Source of the DNA: Bacteroidales bacterium UBA1219 | GTDB lineage: Bacteria; Bacteroidota; Bacteroidia; Bacteroidales; P3 | Direction of reading: 5' to 3' | Assembly (NCBI GenBank): GCA_002309295.1 | Contig: DBXF01000044.1 | Location: forward strand, 1 to 15,241 | Length of the DNA: 15,241 nt | In this document: positions 1-6,676 of the stretch, one piece after another | Position numbering within the stretch: position 1 is the stretch's first letter | How the letters are laid out: every line of letters starts with the position of its first letter | Program-made: the position numbers and the translations under genes | Notes under the pieces: generated by a model | The model's database searches: none | The model's input: only the letters and a program-made list of their open reading frames with translations | Told to the model about the DNA's origin: nothing

Positions 1-11
1 CCTTTTTTTAC

Positions 12-52
12 CCATTTGTGGCTACCATAAGCCCTATAATCACCACAAATGG
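12..52. promoter_or_regulatory. Inverted-repeat operator candidate upstream of the porin gene
   Basis: A perfect 10-bp inverted repeat, CCATTTGTGG (12-21) and CCACAAATGG (43-52), is separated by 21 bases. The right arm ends just before the candidate -33 element, a usual place for a regulator site. Neither strand has a T-run directly after the stem, so it does not read as a terminator. The core TTTGTG-N23-CACAAAT recurs with exactly the same spacing at 6615-6650 in front of hmuR, which argues that it is functional. The cognate factor is unknown. It does not resemble a Fur box. Confidence 0.6.
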
Positions 53-55
53 TTA

Positions 56-86
56 TGTGCCTTTACAAGCACAAATTTTATTTTTG
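56..86 (+). promoter_or_regulatory. Candidate Bacteroidales promoter for the cluster
   Basis: TATTTTTG at 79-86 matches the Bacteroidota -7 consensus TAnnTTTG. A TGTG at 56-59 lies 19 bases upstream, in the place of the -33 TTTG/TTG element. Transcription would start near 91-95, giving a leader of about 25 bases before the ATG at 119. The -7 match is good and the -33 match is weak. Confidence 0.55.
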
Positions 87-94
87 CAGAACAA

Positions 95-109
95 TATTTT
101 AATAAAATA
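95..109. promoter_or_regulatory. A/T palindrome with 7-1-7 symmetry in the first leader
   Basis: TATTTTA-A-TAAAATA is a perfect 7-1-7 inverted repeat lying at about the predicted transcription start, 9 bases before the ATG. Fur-family sites share the 7-1-7 symmetry, but the bases here do not match the Fur consensus, and A/T palindromes arise easily by chance in such DNA. Confidence 0.25.
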
Positions 110-118
110 CAAAATGTT

Positions 119-1423
119 ATGCAAAGAGTATCAATAATTTCCACGGTTTTGTGCCTGTTTTTCGTTACAACGGCATTGGCACAGAAACCCGCCGACACCA
201 CAAAGACTCCCATGGTGCACAAGGTTTTCAACCGATTGACCGTAGGCGGCTACGGCGAGGCGGTATATAACTACAACTTCTTTAGCGACAATATGTTCCG
301 CTATTCTCACGCCGATAATTACACCGACAGCAAGGGTCACGGCAGGGTGGATCTGCCCCACGCTGTGATAATGCTGGGCTATGACTTCGGCAAAGGCTGG
401 AGCGTGGGAACGGAGATTGAATTTGAGCACGGCGGCACGGAGTCGGCGGTGGAGATAGAGGCCGAGGAGACGGGCGAATTCGAGAAAGAGATAGAACGCG
501 GCGGCGAGGTGGCCTTGGAACAGTTCTGGGTGCAGAAGACTTTCAACCGCCATTTCAACGTTCGTATGGGCCACATGGTGGTGCCCGTGGGTATGACCAA
601 CAACAACCACACTCCCAATATGTTTTTCAACCTCTACCGTCCCGAAGGGGAGAACACCATTATGCCCTGCACTTGGCACGAGACGGGCGTGAGCCTGTGG
701 GGCCATTTCGGCAACGGCAACAATTGGCGTTACGAGGTGATGGCACTGCCCGGGCTCAACAGCAATATGTTTACCGAAAGCGGCTGGGTGCACAACGGCT
801 CGGCTTCGGCATACGAGTTCAAGGTGGCCAACAACATTGCCGCTGCCGCACGTATCGACAACACCAGCATCCCTGGACTGCGGCTGAGTTTGAGCGGCTA
901 CATCGGCAATTCGTTCAACAATGACCTTGTTACCAACGAGAGCAAGAAATACGAAGGCGTGAAAGGCACGGTGCTGATAGGAGCTTTCGACTTTGCCTAC
1001 AGGCATAAATGGTTTACCGTGCGCGGCAATGCCGACTACGGCCATCTGTCCGACGCTGCCGCCATTTCGGCACACAACAAGTCGCAGAGTCACAGCAACT
1101 CGTCGCCCTATCCCCACACTATGGTGGGCGAGGCGGCTTACGCCATGGGTCTGGAGGCCGGCGTTAACGTGCTTGCCAACAGCCAATCGCACCGCAAGCT
1201 GTTTGTGTTCGGCCGTTTCGACTGGTACGACAGCTATGTGCCTGCCGGCGACCTTGTGGATATCGACTGGTGCGAACGCAAGGTGGTGTCGGGAGGCATC
1301 AATTACTTCCCCATACCCGAAATAGCGCTCAAGGCCGAAGGCGGTGTGCGCTTGCTCGCCGACCAGTACAACAACGAGCCATGGGTGGCAATAGGCGTTA
1401 CATGGTGCGGATTTTTCAAATAA
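119..1423 (+). CDS. Porin-like outer-membrane beta-barrel protein
   Basis: The 434-residue product starts with a clear Sec signal peptide; cleavage is expected after Ala21 (motif TALA, then Gln). The rest alternates polar and aromatic residues, as in amphipathic beta strands, and the chain ends in a phenylalanine-rich strand (GFFK), as outer-membrane barrels do. The early stretch GGYGEAVYN and a segment near residues 80-110 (GHGRVDLPHAV, then GTEIEFEHGG) resemble phosphate-selective porin (OprO/OprP)-like proteins of Bacteroidota. No plug domain or TonB box is seen, so passive diffusion is likelier than TonB-driven uptake. Its position directly before an imelysin and a di-heme protein suggests a role in passing iron, heme or a redox partner across the outer membrane; that is inference. 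The ATG at 114 is out of frame, so 119 is the start. Confidence 0.75.
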   Translation: MQRVSIISTVLCLFFVTTALAQKPADTTKTPMVHKVFNRLTVGGYGEAVYNYNFFSDNMFRYSHADNYTDSKGHGRVDLPHAVIMLGYDFGKGWSVGTEIEFEHGGTESAVEIEAEETGEFEKEIERGGEVALEQFWVQKTFNRHFNVRMGHMVVPVGMTNNNHTPNMFFNLYRPEGENTIMPCTWHETGVSLWGHFGNGNNWRYEVMALPGLNSNMFTESGWVHNGSASAYEFKVANNIAAAARIDNTSIPGLRLSLSGYIGNSFNNDLVTNESKKYEGVKGTVLIGAFDFAYRHKWFTVRGNADYGHLSDAAAISAHNKSQSHSNSSPYPHTMVGEAAYAMGLEAGVNVLANSQSHRKLFVFGRFDWYDSYVPAGDLVDIDWCERKVVSGGINYFPIPEIALKAEGGVRLLADQYNNEPWVAIGVTWCGFFK

Positions 1424-1454
1424 AAGAAAATAATAACAAATAAAATTTATCAAT

Positions 1455-2609
1455 ATGAGAAAATTAGCAAAAACAGCAATGGCTCTGGCTTTGACAGCTA
1501 TGACCATAGGATTTGTCTCTTGTAAAGACGAAGAGACCACAAAACCAACTGGCAGCGGCAACGCTCCTGTGATAGCCCAGCAGTTTGTTGAAAAGACTGT
1601 AAGGCCGACATACACCAACCTCGCCGCCAAGGCCGAGGAACTGGTAACCAAACTCGAAACCCTGAAGGCCACTCCCACCGATGCCAACGTGTCGGCTGCC
1701 TGCGAGGTGTTCCTGCAAGCCCGTTCGTGGTGGGAAAAGAGCGAAGCTTTCCTGTTCGGTGCCGCCACCGACTTCGGCATCGACCCGCATATCGACTCGT
1801 GGCCGCTCGATGTTACAGGTTTTCAGAACCTTATGAACAGTCCCGCTATGATTGCCAACCTTGCCGGTGACGACGGCGACGCATGGGCAGGCGAATATCT
1901 GGGCAATGCCCTGCTCGGTTTCCACGGCATAGAATACATACTCTTTGCCAACGGCAGCCCCAAAGCCGCTTCGGCCATCACCGCCGACCAGCTGACTTAC
2001 GCTGTGGCAGTGGCAGGCGACCTGCGTAACCGTTGTTTCCAACTCGAAGTGAGCTGGCTTGGCGACGATGCCCCCGCTTCGCATATCGAGAAAGTGGAGG
2101 AGCTGGAGCTCAACAGCACTGTGAACGGCGGTATCAGCTACGGCGAAAACATAAAACGTTGCGGTAACGCAGGCAGCTCGTATGCCACACCGATAGCCGC
2201 TTTGGTGTCGATACTCGACGGATGCAGCGCCATCGCCGACGAGGTGGGAACCTCCAAGATAGGTTCGGCACACCACGGCGAGGATGTGAACTACATCGAA
2301 TCGCCATACAGCCAGAAATCTATCACCGACTTCCACGACAACATCATCAGCATCCAGAACGTATATTTCGGAGGCATCGAGGGCGACCGCGACGAAACCA
2401 ACAGTCTCCACGCTTTCATCTCCAGCCGCAACCCCGAGCTCGACCAGCGCATTGTGTCGGCCATCAACACCGCTTTGGAGAAGATTGACGCTATGCCCGC
2501 ACCTTTCGTGAACAACTACACCGACCCCAAGAATCAGGAAGCTATCGATGCTTGCGGCGCCATTGACGAAGCTATGCAGGATGCTATAACATATCTCGAA
2601 AGTCTTTGA
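1455..2609 (+). CDS. Imelysin-family (peptidase M75-like) iron-associated lipoprotein
   Basis: This 384-residue protein has a lipoprotein signal ending at Cys23 (FVSC). The residues after the cysteine, KDEE, resemble the Bacteroidota lipoprotein export signal that sends lipoproteins to the cell surface. The imelysin hallmark GxHxxE is present as GFHGIE at 155-160 (His157, Glu160). Other family blocks are ARSWWEKSEAF at 89-99, DSWPLD at 114-119 and a C-terminal block at 282-306 (ESPYSQKS, then NVYFGG). Imelysin domains occur in EfeO and in iron-regulated proteins such as IrpA. They are thought to bind iron or a ligand; peptidase activity is doubtful for most members. The gene begins 31 bases after the porin gene and precedes a di-heme oxidoreductase, a pairing also known outside this phylum. 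It probably binds iron or an iron complex at the cell surface. Confidence 0.88.
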   Translation: MRKLAKTAMALALTAMTIGFVSCKDEETTKPTGSGNAPVIAQQFVEKTVRPTYTNLAAKAEELVTKLETLKATPTDANVSAACEVFLQARSWWEKSEAFLFGAATDFGIDPHIDSWPLDVTGFQNLMNSPAMIANLAGDDGDAWAGEYLGNALLGFHGIEYILFANGSPKAASAITADQLTYAVAVAGDLRNRCFQLEVSWLGDDAPASHIEKVEELELNSTVNGGISYGENIKRCGNAGSSYATPIAALVSILDGCSAIADEVGTSKIGSAHHGEDVNYIESPYSQKSITDFHDNIISIQNVYFGGIEGDRDETNSLHAFISSRNPELDQRIVSAINTALEKIDAMPAPFVNNYTDPKNQEAIDACGAIDEAMQDAITYLESL

Positions 2610-2652
2610 TTTGCAACAATATACATTTATTAACAAGTAAAACAGAAATAAG

Positions 2653-4272
2653 ATGAGAAAAATAGTTAAAAAAGGAAGTGCTTTTGCGGTAGCGGCATTG
2701 GTAACCCTGTTTGCCACTACAGCCTGCACCGACGAGAGCAACACCTCCGGTGGTGGCCGTGTTGAGGACCTTCCCGAAGGCACTTACACTGGTGGCGAGC
2801 TTGGAACGACTTTCAACTCCACCTCGTCGGCGTACGAGGACCCGGCTCCCGCTGTGGCAAATGCCGGAATGGTGTCGGCTTTCAAAGCAGGAGAGTTCTT
2901 TTTTGAAAGAACCATAACCCAGAACACCAGACCTTTCAACGGTTTGGGACCGCTGTACATACGCAGTTCGTGCATTGCCTGTCACCCGGGCTACGGCCAT
3001 GGCAAACGTATGGACCGTTATCGCGCCGACGACTGGGGCAACGGCTATCTGCTGGTAGTTACCGACGATCAGGACAACTACCTTAGTTCCCTTACGGGGA
3101 TGCCGCAGACCAAGGCTGTGCCGCCCTTCAAAGCACCCATCGACGAAGAGCAGATACAGATTAGCTGGCTTTATGCCACCGACCGCTGGGGCAACCAGTT
3201 CCCCGACGGCGAGACCTACGCCCTAATCTATCCCGAAGTTACCATACCCGAAGCCGCTTACTACGTGCCTTTGCAGGTGGGAGGCAACACAATACCCTAT
3301 TCGAGGGTGAGGGTGCGTTTGGAAAGCACCATCGGAGTGTATGGCGTAGGTTTGATCGACGCCATTCCCGACGATTCGCTCAAGGCGCAGTATCAGCGCG
3401 AGGCCGCTGCTGGAGTGCAGCTCAATCCTGCTTTCTGGGCAGGTAGCGACTGGGGTCCCTCGGCAGGCTACACCTGTGGCACGCACAAACACCCCAAGCG
3501 TTACACCTACGCCCTTACCCGCGGACCTCTGCAGGACGCTCCCGGCGCCAACGCCATCTGGAACATCACCAACGTTACACATCCCACTAAAATGGGGCAT
3601 TATATGACGGCAGCCTACGCCACCAAAGCCTCGCAGGACCCCGATGTGCAGGCACTGTTCTACAACTATTTCCCCCAGTACAACCTCACCGGCAATGTGG
3701 AGACCGACATCTACAACTATCTGATGATGACCAATATACCCGACTCGCTGAAGATACCCGAGATGAGCGCCGAAGACTACACCAATTTTATGGTGTGGCA
3801 TCGTGGTTTGGCCGTTCCTGCCGCACGTAACCTCGGCGACAAGGATGTGCAGAGAGGCAAACAGCTGTTCTCGCAGATTGGATGCGCCTACTGCCACCGT
3901 CCCAGCTGGACCACCGGCGACGACCGTTTCCACGACCCCAACGGTTTCTTCGAAGAGGGCGACTCGCGTCTGCCGCGATTCCCGTACCAGAAGATTTGGC
4001 CGTACTCCGATTTCGTTCAGCACCGCCTGTATATGAAAAACGACATCCGCACCGGCTGGTGCCGCACCACACCCCTGTGGGGACGCGGACTTTCGAAGAT
4101 ATGCACCGGTGCCAGCGACCGTCTGCACGACTGCCGCGCACGCAACGTGGTAGAGGCCATTATGTGGCACGGCTACAGCACACAGAGCGATGCCTACGAG
4201 AGTGTGGTGAAATTCCGCAATCTCGAAAAATCGGACCGCGACGCAATAGTGAAATTCATCGAAGCTATCTAA
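2653..4272 (+). CDS. Di-heme c-type oxidoreductase lipoprotein (DUF1111, thiol oxidoreductase-like)
   Basis: The 539-residue product carries a lipoprotein signal with the lipid cysteine at Cys25 (ATTAC, followed by TDES, an acidic export-like signal). Two heme c attachment motifs are visible: CIACH at 107-111 and CAYCH at 411-415. The segment GVGLIDAIPD at 231-240 and the C-terminal series RTTPLWGRGL (471-480), LHDCRARNVVEAIMWHG (491-507) identify the DUF1111 di-heme family, distantly related to MauG and cytochrome c peroxidases. It should act outside the cytoplasm in electron transfer or peroxide/metal redox chemistry; the natural substrate is not known. The usual HDGRA motif reads HDCRA here. 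Additional cysteines at 275, 470, 484 and 494 could form disulfides. The gene starts 43 bases after the imelysin gene and precedes ccsBA, whose product would attach its hemes. Confidence 0.9.
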   Translation: MRKIVKKGSAFAVAALVTLFATTACTDESNTSGGGRVEDLPEGTYTGGELGTTFNSTSSAYEDPAPAVANAGMVSAFKAGEFFFERTITQNTRPFNGLGPLYIRSSCIACHPGYGHGKRMDRYRADDWGNGYLLVVTDDQDNYLSSLTGMPQTKAVPPFKAPIDEEQIQISWLYATDRWGNQFPDGETYALIYPEVTIPEAAYYVPLQVGGNTIPYSRVRVRLESTIGVYGVGLIDAIPDDSLKAQYQREAAAGVQLNPAFWAGSDWGPSAGYTCGTHKHPKRYTYALTRGPLQDAPGANAIWNITNVTHPTKMGHYMTAAYATKASQDPDVQALFYNYFPQYNLTGNVETDIYNYLMMTNIPDSLKIPEMSAEDYTNFMVWHRGLAVPAARNLGDKDVQRGKQLFSQIGCAYCHRPSWTTGDDRFHDPNGFFEEGDSRLPRFPYQKIWPYSDFVQHRLYMKNDIRTGWCRTTPLWGRGLSKICTGASDRLHDCRARNVVEAIMWHGYSTQSDAYESVVKFRNLEKSDRDAIVKFIEAI

Positions 4273-4315
4273 AACATTGTGATTCTTATATATACAACAA
4301 AGTAGATGCCAATTG

Positions 4316-4357
4316 GGCGGTACGTCTCAATGTCGTGCCGCCTCAGTTGTTTTTTTT
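4316..4357 (+). terminator. Terminator- or attenuator-like hairpin between the di-heme gene and ccsBA
   Basis: GGCGGTACG (4316-4324) pairs with CGTGCCGCC (4334-4342) over 9 base pairs with one G-U pair, closing a 9-base loop. A run of eight T follows at 4350-4357, after a 7-base gap (TCAGTTG). The gap is longer than in a canonical intrinsic terminator, so termination may be partial. The ccsBA ATG is 28 bases further on, and I see no clear TAnnTTTG promoter after the hairpin. Confidence 0.45.
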
Positions 4358-4385
4358 AACTTCAACGACAAGCAAAAATAAACCC

Positions 4386-6605
4386 ATGAAAAAAAACAGA
4401 ATTACCAATATCGTTAAAACTGTGCTTCTTGTGCTGCTGATAGTGGCATTGGCGGCAGGAACAATAGTCGAGAAATACCACGGCAACGCCTTTGCCATGG
4501 AACATTTCTACGCTTCGCCGTGGTTTATCGGCATTCTGGCTCTGGTGGCGGCGTTGTCCGTTGTGGAGATAGCCGTTCGCAAACTCTGGAAAACGCCCGC
4601 ATTGCTGCTGATTTATTCTTCGGTGGTGGTGATTCTGGCAGGAGGGTTGTGCACCTACCTCTTTGGTCAGCACGGCCGCATGGAGCTTGCACCCGAACAG
4701 CCGTGCAACAGCTACACGGTGGACGACGGCATTGCCAAAGAGCTGCCTTTCACCCTCACGTTGGACAAATTTGAGATGGTTCCCTATCCCGGCACCCACT
4801 CCCCGATGGATTTTGTGAGCCACGTAACAGTTTCCGGAAACGGAGCCTCCGCCGAAAAACACGTTATTTCGATGAACAACATCCTGAAAATGAATGGATA
4901 CCGTTTCTATCAGGAAGATTTCGACGACAAAGGCGGCTCGGTGCTCAGCGTCTCGCACGACCCTGTCGGCATCGCCGTTATCTATACCGGATTTGTGTTG
5001 CTGATATTGGGTTTGTTGTTGCTTATGTTTGTCAAAAACAGTCCGTTCCGAGCCATTTTCCGCGATATGCGAACAAAAACGGCGGCGGTGGCAGTGGTTT
5101 TGTTGCTTGCCTCGCAGGGCGTTTCCGCGCAGCGGGTGTTGCCCAAGCAAACTGCCGACAAAATGGGGCAGATGTGCGTGCTGTACAAAGGACGTATCTG
5201 TCCGTTGCAGACGTTGGCCAAGGATTTTACCACAAAACTCTGTGGCAAAGCCACTTACAAAGGATTTTCCCCCGAACAGGTACTCAGCGGGTGGATGTTC
5301 TATTATGACGACTGGAAAGACGAGCCTGTGTTCAAAATCAAAGGCAAGGAAGCGCAGCGGCTGCTCGGCATCGACGGACGCTGGGCCTCGCTGGAGGATT
5401 TCACCGACGCTGTGGGAGAGCACCCTATCGCCAACGCCCTCAAGAACTTGGCTCCCTCCGACCCGTCGGCAAAGAACCTTCGCGCTGCCGACGAGAAATA
5501 CAACCTTATTTCGATGCTTTACAGCGGCAAACTGCTCAAGATTTTCCCGTTGCAGAGCCCGATGGGCGGCATTTCGTGGTACTCCCAGGCCGACGAGCTG
5601 CCCCCCACAATCAACGACACCGCCGAATATCTTTTCATCCGCAAGTATATGAGCTATGCGCAGGAGCGGGTGGCTTTCGGCGATATGGACGGGCTGGAGA
5701 CGCTGTTTGCCAAGACCCTCGCTTTTCAGCAGCAGCGTGCCGGCAGTGCTATGCCCTCACAAGGCAAGATGCGTGCCGAGCGTATGTACAACCGTCTGTC
5801 GTCGGGGCGATGGCTCGCGATGGCGTGCATAACCCTTGGCCTGCTGTTTTTCGCATACTCGCTGTTCCGTATGGGACGTGGCAAGCCGATGCATCGATGG
5901 GTACGTGTGTGTGCCGTGCTTTGGGTGGCGTTGCTCACAGCTTTTCTTATTATGATTTTTGTGCTGAAATGGATAGCCGGAGGACACGTCCCCATGGCCG
6001 GCGGTTTCGACAGCATGAACCTGATGGCCATTGCAATAGGCATTGTGGTGCTGGTGGCCTGCCGTCGTTACGAAACGGCGTTGCCCATAGGCATGATGGC
6101 AATGGGTTTTGTCCAGCTTGTGGCTATGATAGGTGGCTCCAACCCTCCGATAACCAACCTGATGCCCGTGCTGGCGTCGCCTTTGCTGAGTCTCCATGTG
6201 TCGGTTATAATGCTCGCCTACGCGATGTTCTTTTTTGTGATGTTCAACGGGGCGGGAGCCTTGCTGATAGGTTTAGGCAAGAATGTCAATGTTGAAGAGT
6301 TGCGTGGGCGTATGCGTAAAATGAGTCTGCTGATGCTGTATCCCGCCGTTTTTCTGCTTGCTTTGGGCACGATAATAGGCTCGGTGTGGGCCAATGTGTC
6401 GTGGGGCAACTACTGGGCGTGGGACCCCAAAGAGGTGTGGGCGTTGATAACATTGCTTGTGTATTCGGTGCCGCTGATGAGCCAGTTCAAGACACTGCAA
6501 AACCCCAAGACGTTCCACATCTATTGCATTGTGGCATTTCTGAGTGTGGCGATAACCTATTTCGGTGTCAATCTGATACTTGGAGGGGTTCATGCGTATA
6601 ATTGA
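4386..6605 (+). CDS. ccsA: CcsBA-type cytochrome c biogenesis protein (ResB/CcsA fusion)
   Basis: This 739-residue membrane protein belongs to system II cytochrome c maturation: it moves heme across the inner membrane and attaches it to CxxCH motifs. The N-terminal ResB/CcsB-like part has helices near 9-28, 41-60, 69-92 and 200-222 around a periplasmic domain, and contains EKYHG at 34-38. A hydrophobic segment at 232-247 leads into a second periplasmic region (about 248-475). The C-terminal CcsA part has several helices and the tryptophan-rich heme motif (WWD) at about 665-686, including WANVSWGNYWAWDPKE. Candidate heme-ligand histidines lie in SLHVS and in the C-terminal GGVHAYN. The reading frame stays open for 168 codons upstream, inside the di-heme gene, but only the ATG at 4386 puts a basic N-terminus before the first helix. 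The natural client is the upstream di-heme protein. No CcsX thioredoxin gene is nearby. Confidence 0.9.
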   Translation: MKKNRITNIVKTVLLVLLIVALAAGTIVEKYHGNAFAMEHFYASPWFIGILALVAALSVVEIAVRKLWKTPALLLIYSSVVVILAGGLCTYLFGQHGRMELAPEQPCNSYTVDDGIAKELPFTLTLDKFEMVPYPGTHSPMDFVSHVTVSGNGASAEKHVISMNNILKMNGYRFYQEDFDDKGGSVLSVSHDPVGIAVIYTGFVLLILGLLLLMFVKNSPFRAIFRDMRTKTAAVAVVLLLASQGVSAQRVLPKQTADKMGQMCVLYKGRICPLQTLAKDFTTKLCGKATYKGFSPEQVLSGWMFYYDDWKDEPVFKIKGKEAQRLLGIDGRWASLEDFTDAVGEHPIANALKNLAPSDPSAKNLRAADEKYNLISMLYSGKLLKIFPLQSPMGGISWYSQADELPPTINDTAEYLFIRKYMSYAQERVAFGDMDGLETLFAKTLAFQQQRAGSAMPSQGKMRAERMYNRLSSGRWLAMACITLGLLFFAYSLFRMGRGKPMHRWVRVCAVLWVALLTAFLIMIFVLKWIAGGHVPMAGGFDSMNLMAIAIGIVVLVACRRYETALPIGMMAMGFVQLVAMIGGSNPPITNLMPVLASPLLSLHVSVIMLAYAMFFFVMFNGAGALLIGLGKNVNVEELRGRMRKMSLLMLYPAVFLLALGTIIGSVWANVSWGNYWAWDPKEVWALITLLVYSVPLMSQFKTLQNPKTFHIYCIVAFLSVAITYFGVNLILGGVHAYN

Positions 6606-6610
6606 TAAAA

Positions 6611-6650
6611 AAAGTTTGTGTACCGATTAAGGCTATTGTAGAACACAAAT
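6611..6650. promoter_or_regulatory. Inverted-repeat operator candidate upstream of hmuR, matching the one at 12-52
   Basis: TTTGTGT (6615-6621) and ACACAAA (6643-6649) form a 7-bp inverted repeat with 21 bases between. TTTGTG and CACAAAT lie at exactly the same relative positions as in the upstream region of the porin gene (15-20 and 44-50), offset by 6600 bases. Between the arms, TACC, TAAG and CTAT occur in the same order in both copies with small spacing changes. The right arm ends 26 bases before the hmuR ATG. No good TAnnTTTG element is seen; TATTGTAG at 6634-6641 is the nearest candidate. Confidence 0.6.
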
Positions 6651-6676
6651 AAAGATACATCCCTTCTAACAAAATA

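Noticed and set aside
12..52. The first inverted repeat as a terminator of an upstream gene
   Set aside because: No T-run follows the stem on either strand at the required position, the loop is long, and the same arms and spacing recur before hmuR.
40..231. A 63-codon minus-strand frame in the upstream region
   Set aside because: It overlaps the promoter and the start of the porin gene and has no recognisable feature.
131..1780. A 549-codon minus-strand frame spanning the porin and the start of the imelysin gene
   Set aside because: It runs across two real genes and their A/T-rich gap with no supporting motif; it is a shadow frame.
3882..4385. A 168-codon N-terminal extension of CcsBA
   Set aside because: The extension overlaps the second CxxCH region of the di-heme gene in another frame, is Arg/Pro-rich and lacks homology features. 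The ATG at 4386 sits correctly before the first membrane helix.
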